Shown here: positions 54,715 through 63,016 of the stretch, in pieces
Position numbering within the stretch: the stretch's first letter is position 1
Layout of the letters: each line of letters begins with the position of its first letter
Assembly (NCBI RefSeq): GCF_900155615.1
Contig: NZ_FUHT01000002.1
Span: forward strand, 186,001 to 250,000
Source of the DNA: Massiliimalia massiliensis
GTDB taxonomy: Bacteria > Bacillota > Clostridia > Oscillospirales > Ruminococcaceae
Length of the DNA stretch: 64,000 nt
Direction of reading: 5' to 3'
Notes under the pieces: generated by a model
What the model was told of the DNA's origin: nothing
The model's input: only the letters and a program-made list of their open reading frames with translations
Database searches by the model: none
Made by a program: the position numbers and the translations under genes

Positions 54715-57126
54715 TCAGCAGGATATCAGCGCCGCCTGCTCTGGTTCGCTCTCCGGCAACAGCATGGCCGGCAAATCCTCCTGCCGCTCCGGCCGCAGAA
54801 GCGCGACGCTCAGCACTTCATCAATCGTTTTTACCGGTACAAACTGTAATCCCTTTTGGATCACCGGGTCGAATTCCGCAATATCCGGTTTGTTCTCATA
54901 TGGGATAATCACCGTATGGATGCCCGCGCGAAATGCTGCGATTGCTTTTTCCTTCAGGCCGCCGATCTGCATCACGCGGCCCCGCAGCGAGATTTCTCCC
55001 GTCATAGCCACATCGTGCCGTACAGGGATACCCGACAGGGCGGATACCAGCGCGGTAGTCATGGTAACTCCGGCTGACGGGCCGTCCTTTGGCACGGCCC
55101 CCTCCGGCGCGTGGATATGGATATCCTTGGTCTTATAGAAGTCGGATGCAATCCCATATTGCTCTGCAATTCCCCGGACATAGCTGACTGCAATCTTCGC
55201 AGATTCCTGCATAATATCTCCAAGATTCCCGGTAATTTGGATCTTTCCCGACCCTTCATAGACACCAGTTTCAATCTCCAGTGTTTCTCCCCCGACCGAC
55301 GTCCAGGCAAGACCCGTTACAGCACCGATTCGATCCTCCTGCGCCGCTTTGGCCACTGCATATTTCTTCGGCCCCAGCATCTCCTCCAGGCAGCGTGCGT
55401 TCACCGACACTCGTTTAAATCCATCCATCAGCTTTTTCTTGGCAGTTTTCCGGCAAACCGAAGCAATCGCACGTTCCAGCTTTCTCACGCCGGCTTCCCG
55501 GGTATACCGGTCTATCAGGGTATAAACCCCTTCCTGTGTAAAGACAATATCTTTAGAGATCAGGCCGTGTTTTTTGATCTGCTTAGGAGCCAAATACTTC
55601 TTGGCAATCTGAAATTTTTCTTCCCGTGTATAGGAGGATAATTCAATGACCTCCATCCGGTCCAATAACGGCGCCGGGATAGTAGAAAGATCGTTTGCCG
55701 TTGTGATAAAGAGCACCTCGCTCAGGTCAAACGGCACTTCAATATAATGGTCACGGAAAGCATTGTTCTGTTCGCTGTCCAATACCTCCAGCATCGCGGC
55801 GGATGGGTCTCCTTTAAAATCCGCGCCCATTTTATCAATCTCGTCCAGCAGAATCAAAGGGTTGCGCACCTTTGCCTGCCGCAGGGCGTTGATCACCCGT
55901 CCAGGCATTGCGCCGACATAGGTTTTCCGGTGCCCGCGGATATCAGACTCATCCCGCACGCCGCCCAGGGAGAGCCGCACATATCTGCGCCCCATCGTCT
56001 CGGCAATGCTTTTCCCAATCGACGTTTTCCCCACGCCCGGAGGTCCGGCCAGGCAAATAATCTGTCCTTTGATATCCGGTGCAAGCTTGCGTACGGCAAG
56101 GATTTCCAGAATCCGCTCCTTCACCTTTTCCAGGCCATAGTGATCCCGGTTTAAGACCCGCTCCGCCTTCTTTAAATCGAGGGTATCGACTGTTACTGTA
56201 TCCCACGGCAGCTCCAGACAGGTCTCAAGATAGGTTCGGATCACGTTCGCCTCCTGCGACTGCGGCGGGCATTTGGAAAGCCTTTCCGCCTCTTTATACA
56301 GTTTTTCGCGGTCATCCTCGGAAATATGCTGGATCGCCGCAACCTGGTCAAACAGGTCGGCGGCGTCTTCCTTGACATCCTCTCCCTCACCCAGCTCGCC
56401 GGCGATCACCCGCATCTGTTCCCGCAGGAAATAGTCCCGCTGGTTCTTGTCCATCTGCTCCTTAACCTGCTCATAGATATCCCGCTCCAGAGAAAGGACT
56501 TCACTCTCGCGCTGAAGAATTTCCGTCAACAGCTTCAGCCGCTTATAATAGCTGTTTGCTTCCAGCAGCTCCTGCCTGTCTTCAAACGGGATCATAATAT
56601 TATAAGCAATTGCCTCAAACAGGCCCTCCGGCGTATCTTGGGAAAGCGCCTCCAGAATAATATCCTTGGACATTTTCGGCACAAGCAGGCTGTAGCTTTC
56701 AAACAGTGATTTTACCACCCGCATGAGTGCTTCCATCTCTTCAACGGTGACTGCACGGCGTTTACTTACCGTACATTCCTGCAGCTCAACCACCAACGAC
56801 GGATTCTGTTCCAGATACTCCACTATTTTGGCGCGGCAGAGCCCCTCCACCATCACGTGGACAACGCCCTCCTGGCCTTTCAGCATCTGTTTGATCACTG
56901 CAACTACACCGACTTTATACAGGTCTTCCGGTTTCGGATCCTCTGTCATGACGTCCTTCTGCGCGACCAGAAAAATTTTTTTATCATTTGCCATTGCTTG
57001 CTGCAATGCCAAAATAGATTTTTTTCTGCCAACATCAAAATGAAGCGACATCTTTTCCATCATGACCAGCCCGCGCATTGCAAGCGCCGGCACAATTACT
57101 GTATTCTCAATCTCAAACCGTTTCAT
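54715..57126 (-). CDS. lon: ATP-dependent protease Lon
   Basis: 803 residues from the ATG at 57126. It has an N-terminal substrate domain, AAA+ module (Walker A GPPGVGKTSIGKS, Walker B LILLDEIDKM) and protease domain with the catalytic Ser in KDGPSAGVTM and Lys further on. Cytosolic, degrades damaged and regulatory proteins. A strong palindrome overlaps the -35 element of its promoter; no CIRCE or CtsR-type sequence was recognised. Confidence 0.98.
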   Translation of the reverse strand: MKRFEIENTVIVPALAMRGLVMMEKMSLHFDVGRKKSILALQQAMANDKKIFLVAQKDVMTEDPKPEDLYKVGVVAVIKQMLKGQEGVVHVMVEGLCRAKIVEYLEQNPSLVVELQECTVSKRRAVTVEEMEALMRVVKSLFESYSLLVPKMSKDIILEALSQDTPEGLFEAIAYNIMIPFEDRQELLEANSYYKRLKLLTEILQRESEVLSLERDIYEQVKEQMDKNQRDYFLREQMRVIAGELGEGEDVKEDAADLFDQVAAIQHISEDDREKLYKEAERLSKCPPQSQEANVIRTYLETCLELPWDTVTVDTLDLKKAERVLNRDHYGLEKVKERILEILAVRKLAPDIKGQIICLAGPPGVGKTSIGKSIAETMGRRYVRLSLGGVRDESDIRGHRKTYVGAMPGRVINALRQAKVRNPLILLDEIDKMGADFKGDPSAAMLEVLDSEQNNAFRDHYIEVPFDLSEVLFITTANDLSTIPAPLLDRMEVIELSSYTREEKFQIAKKYLAPKQIKKHGLISKDIVFTQEGVYTLIDRYTREAGVRKLERAIASVCRKTAKKKLMDGFKRVSVNARCLEEMLGPKKYAVAKAAQEDRIGAVTGLAWTSVGGETLEIETGVYEGSGKIQITGNLGDIMQESAKIAVSYVRGIAEQYGIASDFYKTKDIHIHAPEGAVPKDGPSAGVTMTTALVSALSGIPVRHDVAMTGEISLRGRVMQIGGLKEKAIAAFRAGIHTVIIPYENKPDIAEFDPVIQKGLQFVPVKTIDEVLSVALLRPERQEDLPAMLLPESEPEQAALISC

Positions 57127-57250
57127 CTGCACCACTTTCTTTCTTCAGAAATCGAACCGCGTCCGGTTGATTCACCGAGCTGTTCTTCTCTATCAATGTC
57201 CGCCAAAATTTAGGCAGAGCTACATATATACCATACTAATCTTGTTACAT

Positions 57251-57279
57251 ATTATACAGAAAAAGCGGAAACTTTGCAA
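57251..57279 (-). promoter_or_regulatory. Promoter of lon-engB-lysA
   Basis: TTGCAA (57274-57279), a 17-nt spacer and TATAAT (57251-57256) on the minus strand. Confidence 0.65.
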
Positions 57280-57291
57280 GTTTCCGCTTTT
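57261..57291. promoter_or_regulatory. Perfect 14-bp palindrome over the lon -35 element
   Basis: AAAAGCGGAAACTT-TGC-AAGTTTCCGCTTTT spans the -35 hexamer and most of the spacer. It resembles a terminator, yet no gene reads into it from either side (lon and hemolysin III are divergent), so an operator is plausible. Confidence 0.5.
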
Positions 57292-57479
57292 CACTATTCA
57301 CGATTTTGTATATCCTGTTCGAATCCGGGAAAATTCAGCCCAGCCTTTTGCGTGTTCTAACAAGGCGTCCTTCCTCCGGTTATATTTTTCCATTCATCAG
57401 GAATCATAGGACTGTTCATATTTCATCTGTTTTTGGATGCTATAATAAGAGAAATGAAACAGGAAAAGAGGTTTTCTCC

Positions 57480-58136
57480 ATGCCGCAGCCAAACAAAAAA
57501 CGCTTCCTTCCATTTTATACAGTAGGAGAAGAAATTGCCAATTCTGTCACCCATGGCCTCGGTTCCCTGTTGTCAATTGCGGGCTGTGCTGTGATTATCG
57601 TATTCGCCGCCCTGACAGGAGACCCGTTCAAGATTGTCAGCGCAGCGATTTTCAGCGCGGGGCTGATTATCATGTTTACCATGTCTACCCTTTACCATTC
57701 GCTGACCAATGAAAAGGCGAAATTTGTCTTTCGGGTGTTTGACCATACCTCAATCTTCATCCTGATTGCCGCCACCTATACGCCGCTCACGCTGGTATCT
57801 CTGCGCGGCTGGATTGGCTGGACCATCTTTGGGGTAGTCTGGGGCTCCGCCATAGTTGGAATTATCTTGAATGCGGTCAGTGTGGAACGCTTTAAGGTGC
57901 TTTCGATGGTTTGTTACATCGCAAGCGGCTGGTGTGTCATCGCGGCGATTGTGCCGCTGACCCAGAGAATGGAGTCAATGGGCGTCGCATTGCTGGTGCT
58001 CGGTGGAATCGCATACACCGGAGGTTTGTTCTTCTACCGCAAAAAAGAGATCCGGTATATGCATTCCGTCTGGCACTTATTTGTTTTAGCCGGCGCAGTC
58101 TTCCACTATTTTTGCATCCTGTTTTACGTCGTCTGA
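57480..58136 (+). CDS. Hemolysin III / YqfA-type membrane protein
   Basis: 218 residues from the ATG at 57480 with AAAGAGG 8 nt upstream; a longer open frame upstream has no ribosome site. It has seven membrane helices with the PAQR/hemolysin III motifs EIANSVTHGLGSLLS, STLYHSLTNEKAKFVFRVFDHTSIF (only part needed for assignment: FRVFDHTSIF) and the His-containing SVWHLFVLAGAVFHY. The conserved Ser/Asp/His residues bind zinc in related proteins. Its last 51 bp overlap the 3' end of the convergent metal ATPase gene. Confidence 0.92.
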   Translation: MPQPNKKRFLPFYTVGEEIANSVTHGLGSLLSIAGCAVIIVFAALTGDPFKIVSAAIFSAGLIIMFTMSTLYHSLTNEKAKFVFRVFDHTSIFILIAATYTPLTLVSLRGWIGWTIFGVVWGSAIVGIILNAVSVERFKVLSMVCYIASGWCVIAAIVPLTQRMESMGVALLVLGGIAYTGGLFFYRKKEIRYMHSVWHLFVLAGAVFHYFCILFYVV

Positions 58137-60119
58137 TTGTTTTGGCGCGCGCAGTGCCCTTGTCGCATTTAAAACCGCCAACAGGCAGACGCCAACATCC
58201 GCAAATACCGCTTCCCACATGGTAGAAACGCCAAATGCCGCCAGGATCAGCACCAGCGCCTTAACGCCCAGCGCAAAGGCAATGTTCTGTTTGACAATCC
58301 GCAGGGTACGGCGCGAAATCATAACCGCTTCCGCCAGCTTGGAAGGCTCGTCAGTCATGATCACAACGTCGGCTGCTTCGATTGCAGCGTCGCTCCCCAG
58401 CCCGCCCATGGCGGCACCAACATCCGCCGCCATGAGAACCGGTGCGTCGTTAATTCCATCTCCCGCGAACAGAACTGTTTTGCAGGGATTTTTTTCTTTC
58501 TGTAACTGTTCAATCCGGTTCAGCTTATCGTCCGGCAGAAGCTGGGTGTAGGCTTCATCCAGACCTAGCTTCCGGGCGACAGCCTGCCCCGGGGCATCTG
58601 CATCCCCGGTTAGCATAATAATTCGTTCTGCACCAGCCGCCCTCAGCCTTGAAACCGCCAGTGCCGCATCTGCCTTCAGCTCGTCTGAAATGACCAGATA
58701 GCCTAAAAACTTCTGTTCCCTCGCCACATAAACAACAGTGCCCATTTCTTTTGCTTCCCGGTAAACGACGCCATTTTCCTTCATCAGCTTGGCATTTCCA
58801 ACCAAAACCGTTTTTCCATCGAGTTGTGTCCGGATTCCTCGCCCGGCTATTTCTTCATAATCAGCACTGTCAATCTTTTCCGGCTGATGCCGGTACGCTT
58901 CCAAAACCGATCTTGAAATAGGATGGTTCGAAAACTGCTCTGCCGCCGCGCAAACCCGCAGCAGTTCTTCCTCGCTCACTGTTTCCGGTTTGATGTGGTT
59001 GACACGAAACACGCCGTGTGTCAGCGTACCTGTCTTATCCAAGGCTACGGTCTCTACCCGTGACAAGGCCTCCAGATTATTGCTTCCCTTAACTAAAATG
59101 CCGCGGCGGGAAGCTCCGCCGATCCCACCGAAAAAGCTCAGCGGAACGGAAATTACCAGGGCACAGGGACAGGAGATAACCAGGAAGGACAGCGCACGGT
59201 AAACCCAGACTGACCATACCCCGGTAATCAGGGAAGGAACAACAGCCAGCAGCACCGCCAGCGCGACAACAATCGGTGTATATACCCTCGCGAAGCGGGT
59301 GATGAACTGCTCCGACCTGGCCTTTTTCTGAGAAGCGTTTTCAACCAGGTTCAAAATCCTGGCCACTGTGGAATCCCCATATTCCTTGGATACTTCAATC
59401 TCCAGGACACCGTCAAGATTAATGCTCCCGCTCATCGCATTTTCACCCGGCCTTAGCCTTTGCGGTACCGATTCCCCTGTCAATGCCGAAAGGTCGGCCA
59501 TCGAGCTGCCTTCTCTTACAACACCGTCCAGCGGAATTCGTTCTCCCGGCTGTACTACGATGGTTTCCTGAAGCGCTACTTCCTCCGGCGGCACAGTCTG
59601 CAAGACTCCCTGCCGTTTTACCCGGGCAAAGTCAGGCCGGATTTCCATCAGGCTGCTGATTGATTTTCTCGATTTTCCAATGGCATAGCTCTGGAACATT
59701 TCTCCGACCTGGAACAGTAGCATAACCGCTACTCCCTCCAGATATTCCCCCACACAGAATGCTCCAATCGCAGCTAGGGACATCAAAAAGTTTTCATCCA
59801 GCATATGGCCCTGGAACAGATTTTTCACAGCATCGATTACTATATCGTATCCGATTACCAACAAGGCCGCCAGATAAAGGAAAAACGAAACAAGCTCCGG
59901 AACGGGCAAAAGCATCCCGCCGGCTCCAAGAAGGAGGATGATTCCTGCACGGATCAAGGTGGTTTTCATCTCTCCTGCTGAATGGTCATGGCCGTGGCTG
60001 CATCCGCAGCCACATCCATCGTGTTCATGTGAATGTCCGTTTCCGCTATGATCATGGTGGGCATGCTCGTGGCCGGCTTCGCAGGAAGCACAGCATCCAT
60101 CGCGGCAATGCTTTGACAT
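58086..60119 (-). CDS. Zn2+/Cd2+/Pb2+-type P1B ATPase with His/Cys-rich N-terminus
   Basis: 677 residues from the ATG at 60119 (GGGGAG upstream). The first ~45 residues are a His/Cys-rich tail with repeated HxH and CGCGC motifs, replacing the usual HMA domain. Membrane-site motif SCPCALV, phosphorylation motif DKTGTLTHG, TGES and GDGINDAPVL are intact. It exports divalent soft metals. It is 36 bp downstream of the ArsR-family gene and shares its operator-controlled promoter. Its C-terminal coding end overlaps hemolysin III on the other strand. Confidence 0.94.
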   Translation of the reverse strand: MSKHCRDGCCASCEAGHEHAHHDHSGNGHSHEHDGCGCGCSHGHDHSAGEMKTTLIRAGIILLLGAGGMLLPVPELVSFFLYLAALLVIGYDIVIDAVKNLFQGHMLDENFLMSLAAIGAFCVGEYLEGVAVMLLFQVGEMFQSYAIGKSRKSISSLMEIRPDFARVKRQGVLQTVPPEEVALQETIVVQPGERIPLDGVVREGSSMADLSALTGESVPQRLRPGENAMSGSINLDGVLEIEVSKEYGDSTVARILNLVENASQKKARSEQFITRFARVYTPIVVALAVLLAVVPSLITGVWSVWVYRALSFLVISCPCALVISVPLSFFGGIGGASRRGILVKGSNNLEALSRVETVALDKTGTLTHGVFRVNHIKPETVSEEELLRVCAAAEQFSNHPISRSVLEAYRHQPEKIDSADYEEIAGRGIRTQLDGKTVLVGNAKLMKENGVVYREAKEMGTVVYVAREQKFLGYLVISDELKADAALAVSRLRAAGAERIIMLTGDADAPGQAVARKLGLDEAYTQLLPDDKLNRIEQLQKEKNPCKTVLFAGDGINDAPVLMAADVGAAMGGLGSDAAIEAADVVIMTDEPSKLAEAVMISRRTLRIVKQNIAFALGVKALVLILAAFGVSTMWEAVFADVGVCLLAVLNATRALRAPKQSDDVKQDAKIVEDCAG

Positions 60120-60154
60120 ATCTCTTCTCTCCCCTCTCAATTTACAAAAGCATA

Positions 60155-60517
60155 CTACTCTAATACATGCTCCAGCGCCTGGTCAAAGATGGTTTTAATA
60201 TGCCCGTCTGCCAGCGAATAAAAAACGGTTTTTCCATCCCGGCGGTATTTCACCAGCCGGCTCTGCTTGAGCACTCTCAGTTGATGTGAGATTGCAGATT
60301 GGGTCATCCCCAGCAGGTCTGCAATGTCGCAGACGCACATCTCGCTTTCAAAAAGTGCATATAGGATTTTCACCCTGGTGCTGTCGCCAAAAACCTTAAA
60401 TAATTCAGCAACGTCATACAGGATTTCATCGTCCGGCATCTCATTGGACACCCGGTTCACAACGTCCTGATGAACCTGCATGCACTCACACTGTTCTATA
60501 GGCTCTTTCTTTTCCAC
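60155..60517 (-). CDS. ArsR/SmtB-family metal-responsive repressor (CadC/CzrA-like)
   Basis: 120 residues from a GTG at 60517 with GAGGAGG upstream. The winged helix (CDIADLLGMTQSAISHQLRVLKQ, partly: TQSAISHQLRVL) follows the ELCVCD-type metal site seen here as EMCVCDI; N-terminal QCEC adds two cysteines as in CadC alpha-3N sensors. The C-terminal helix has DGHIKTIFDQALEHV, an alpha-5-type His site. It represses the ATPase operon until Zn/Cd/Pb binds (family knowledge). Confidence 0.93.
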   Translation of the reverse strand: MEKKEPIEQCECMQVHQDVVNRVSNEMPDDEILYDVAELFKVFGDSTRVKILYALFESEMCVCDIADLLGMTQSAISHQLRVLKQSRLVKYRRDGKTVFYSLADGHIKTIFDQALEHVLE

Positions 60518-60530
60518 TTCAATTCCTCCT

Positions 60531-60552
60531 CATATGAGCAATTATTCATATG
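60531..60552. promoter_or_regulatory. ArsR/SmtB-type operator
   Basis: CATATGA-N8-TCATATG is a perfect 7-bp inverted repeat with the AT-rich SmtB/CadC operator pattern, lying just downstream of the predicted start of transcription and next to the ribosome site. Confidence 0.85.
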
Positions 60553-60561
60553 TTTGATTTT

Positions 60562-60590
60562 ATTATATATGTCTCCTGCTTATTTGTCAA
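60562..60590 (-). promoter_or_regulatory. Consensus promoter of the metal-resistance operon
   Basis: TTGACA (60585-60590), a 17-nt spacer and TATAAT (60562-60567), both perfect, on the minus strand. Confidence 0.92.
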
Positions 60591-60599
60591 GTGCTTTTT

Positions 60600-60644
60600 A
60601 AAAAAAATCAGGCAGCAGAAATCATCTTTCCTGCTGCCTGATTC
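60600..60644 (-). terminator. Terminator after the MFS gene
   Basis: AATCAGGCAGCAG and CTGCTGCCTGATT form a 13-bp stem followed on the minus strand by eight U. Confidence 0.9.
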
Positions 60645-60664
60645 TATTCTTATTGCCAAACCGG

Positions 60665-61915
60665 TTATTCTGTTTTGGCCCGCTCTGCATTCGGGACAAA
60701 CAGCAACACCACAAATCCCAGTACAAACAATACCGCAATACTCAACACACCATATCGTGCATTTCCGGTTATCAGAGTCGCGAGGCCCATCAAAACCGGC
60801 CCAATCACAGTCGCGTATTTTCCAAAAATATTGTAGAAGCCAAAATATTCGTTATTGTTTTCTTTAGGAACCAGCTTTCCAAAATAGGAGCGGGACAGGG
60901 CCTGGATTGTCCCCTGTACGATTCCGACCACAACAGCCATAATCCAAAACTGCCACTGATGCGTGAGGAAATACCCGAAAATACAGATTCCCACATATAC
61001 GACAATACAGCTCAGCAATACGCGTTTGGTCGAAAAACGCTGGGATACCTTTGCAAAAACCAGCACCGCCGGAAACGCAACAATCTGCGTCACCAAAAGT
61101 GCTACAATCATCCCGGTAGTGTCCAGTCCCACCGCCTGTCCGTAGGTAGTGGAGAGCTTGATGATGGTATCAACCCCATCAATATAGAAAAAATAGGCGA
61201 GCAGGAACAGCCCGATATTCCTATTCTTTGCAATCAGCCGGCAGGTATGCGCTACCTGTTTTACCGCAGCGGTAAATACATTTCCGCAAAGCGCATCGCT
61301 GTAGTATTTCTGATGTACCCGGCGCATCATCGGGATTGTGAACACCAGCCACCAGACCGCGTTAATCAAAATCCCAATCTTGACCGCGCCCATAGCGTCC
61401 AAGCCGAACGGTGTGAACATATAAAGCAATATGCTCGCGATAAAGGGAAAACAGCTTCCGATGTAACCGACCGCATATCCGAATGAGGAAATAAAGTCCA
61501 TCCGCTCGTCTGAGGTAACATCCACCAGGAACGCATCATAAAAAATATTGGCGCCGGCATAACCGATTCCAGTCAATAAGTTGACCGCCAGCAGGACATA
61601 ATAATTATCAATCACAGCCATGGCAAAAAACATGGCAAGCGCCAGCACAAAAAAGCTGGTGAAAAAGAGCTTTTTCTTTCCCTTGCGGTCCGCCAAGACG
61701 CCAAGCAACGGCGCCAGCAAGGCGATTACAAGCGTTGCGCCTGACTGGACAAACGACCAGTTTGCAGTTGTCTGCGCGGAAGAAAGACCGGCAAACTCCT
61801 GACCAATGGTAGCAATATAAGGCGGTACCATTGCGGTCAGCATCATAATATAGGCAGAATTCGCACAGTCGTACAGACTCCAGCTCAGTTCTTCTTTTGT
61901 CATTTTCAGTTTCAT
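60665..61915 (-). CDS. MFS transporter, UMF1/Atg22-like
   Basis: 416 residues from the ATG at 61915 (AAGGG 8 nt upstream). Twelve membrane helices; the opening ELSWSLYDCANSAY and the loop LADRKGKKKLFF are typical of Atg22-like (UMF1) permeases of bacteria. In yeast the relative exports amino acids from the vacuole; the bacterial substrate is unknown. Monocistronic, with its own promoter and terminator. Confidence 0.9.
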   Translation of the reverse strand: MKLKMTKEELSWSLYDCANSAYIMMLTAMVPPYIATIGQEFAGLSSAQTTANWSFVQSGATLVIALLAPLLGVLADRKGKKKLFFTSFFVLALAMFFAMAVIDNYYVLLAVNLLTGIGYAGANIFYDAFLVDVTSDERMDFISSFGYAVGYIGSCFPFIASILLYMFTPFGLDAMGAVKIGILINAVWWLVFTIPMMRRVHQKYYSDALCGNVFTAAVKQVAHTCRLIAKNRNIGLFLLAYFFYIDGVDTIIKLSTTYGQAVGLDTTGMIVALLVTQIVAFPAVLVFAKVSQRFSTKRVLLSCIVVYVGICIFGYFLTHQWQFWIMAVVVGIVQGTIQALSRSYFGKLVPKENNNEYFGFYNIFGKYATVIGPVLMGLATLITGNARYGVLSIAVLFVLGFVVLLFVPNAERAKTE

Positions 61916-61946
61916 AATCCGTACCCTTTTCTGTCCTTTTTCTTTT

Positions 61947-61975
61947 ATTATCCCCGTTCTCTGTAAGTTTTGCAA
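61947..61975 (-). promoter_or_regulatory. Promoter of the MFS gene
   Basis: TTGCAA (61970-61975), a 17-nt spacer and GATAAT (61947-61952) on the minus strand. Confidence 0.7.
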
Positions 61976-62076
61976 GATATATTGCTTTAAAGGAGTGTAA
62001 AATTGTGGAATTGACTGGAAAAGATTCCCCTCTTTTGTTATAATGAACCTAGAATAAAAAGAAACGAGGAGATTTT

Positions 62077-62976
62077 ATGCCTGATTTAACCACCCACGCC
62101 GTTTTTGCAGAACAGGTACTTAGCCTGACCAAGCCAGCGTTAAAGGCAAAGCTTGAAGCCCGTTCAAAAATATTTGTTTTCGGCGCGCAGGGACCGGATC
62201 TGTTTCTGTTCCGGAAAGCGGGAAGGGATTCCCTGGCTGCTTTTGGCGACCGGCTTCACCGTACCAAAATCAGGGAAACTTTCCTTTATATGTCGCAGGT
62301 GCTTCCTATCAAAAAAGGAATGGAGCAGGAAGTACTCGCCGCCTATTGCCTGGGATATGTCTGTCACTATTTCCTGGATCGTACTGTGCATCCCTATGTA
62401 TATGCAGAGGAAAAACGTCTGAGCGCGGTTATGCCAAGCTCTACCCCGAATGAGCTGCATGTTAAGATTGAATCAGAGATTGATACCGCACTCTATCAAT
62501 ATTATCGCAAGCAGCCGATTACTTCCTTTTCTGTCCGGGAGCATATGGGTCTGACACAGGCAGAGCAGTGGATCATCTCCCGGTTCTTCTCCGGCCTGTT
62601 AAAAGAGGTCTACCGGGCAGACGTGTCTGCTCTCGAGATTAACCGTGCTGTCTCTGACATGCTCCGGATCAGCTCTCTTCTCTATGATCCTTCCGGCATC
62701 CTTTATACTACGGCTGCCATCGCCGGTTCGTTGATCCGTCCGATCCGGGGAAGCATCAACCACATGAAGGCAAAAAAGGTCTGCCGTGATGTTTTAAACT
62801 GGCAGCGAACGGCCTGGCAGAATCCGGCACCGCCTGCCCAATCTTCCAATCTGTCTGTAATCGATCTGTTTGAGCAGGCGAAGCAGGAGGTGCTTCCCAT
62901 TATAGAACAGATCGACAAAACCGGTCTGTTTGAGTTTGATACCAGCCTCGATTTTAGCGGGCGGTATCCGGAATAA
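62077..62976 (+). CDS. Zinc-dependent phospholipase C-like protein
   Basis: 299 residues with the PF00882-type layout: PDLTTHAVFAEQVL at the start, FGAQGPDLFLF, a Tyr/His-rich helix YVCHYFLDRTVHPYVY and HVKIESEIDTALY. The spaced His/Asp residues are those that bind zinc in bacterial phospholipase C. No signal peptide is seen, so it may act in the cytosol, and many such homologs have no proven activity. GAGGAG precedes the ATG; a TATAAT (62039-62044) is present but no good -35 at 17 bp. Confidence 0.87.
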   Translation: MPDLTTHAVFAEQVLSLTKPALKAKLEARSKIFVFGAQGPDLFLFRKAGRDSLAAFGDRLHRTKIRETFLYMSQVLPIKKGMEQEVLAAYCLGYVCHYFLDRTVHPYVYAEEKRLSAVMPSSTPNELHVKIESEIDTALYQYYRKQPITSFSVREHMGLTQAEQWIISRFFSGLLKEVYRADVSALEINRAVSDMLRISSLLYDPSGILYTTAAIAGSLIRPIRGSINHMKAKKVCRDVLNWQRTAWQNPAPPAQSSNLSVIDLFEQAKQEVLPIIEQIDKTGLFEFDTSLDFSGRYPE

Positions 62977-63016
62977 AAGCAGGGGCTTCTGTTGGAAAGA
63001 AGCCCCTGCTTTTATT
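62974..63016. terminator. Bidirectional terminator
   Basis: AAAAGCAGGGGCTTC and GAAGCCCCTGCTTTT form a 15-bp stem between the convergent phospholipase-like and ClC genes. Confidence 0.92.

Noticed and set aside
57306-57479. N-terminal extension of hemolysin III
   Set aside because: The frame is open upstream but has no ribosome site; the ATG at 57480 has AAAGAGG at correct spacing and matches the family start.
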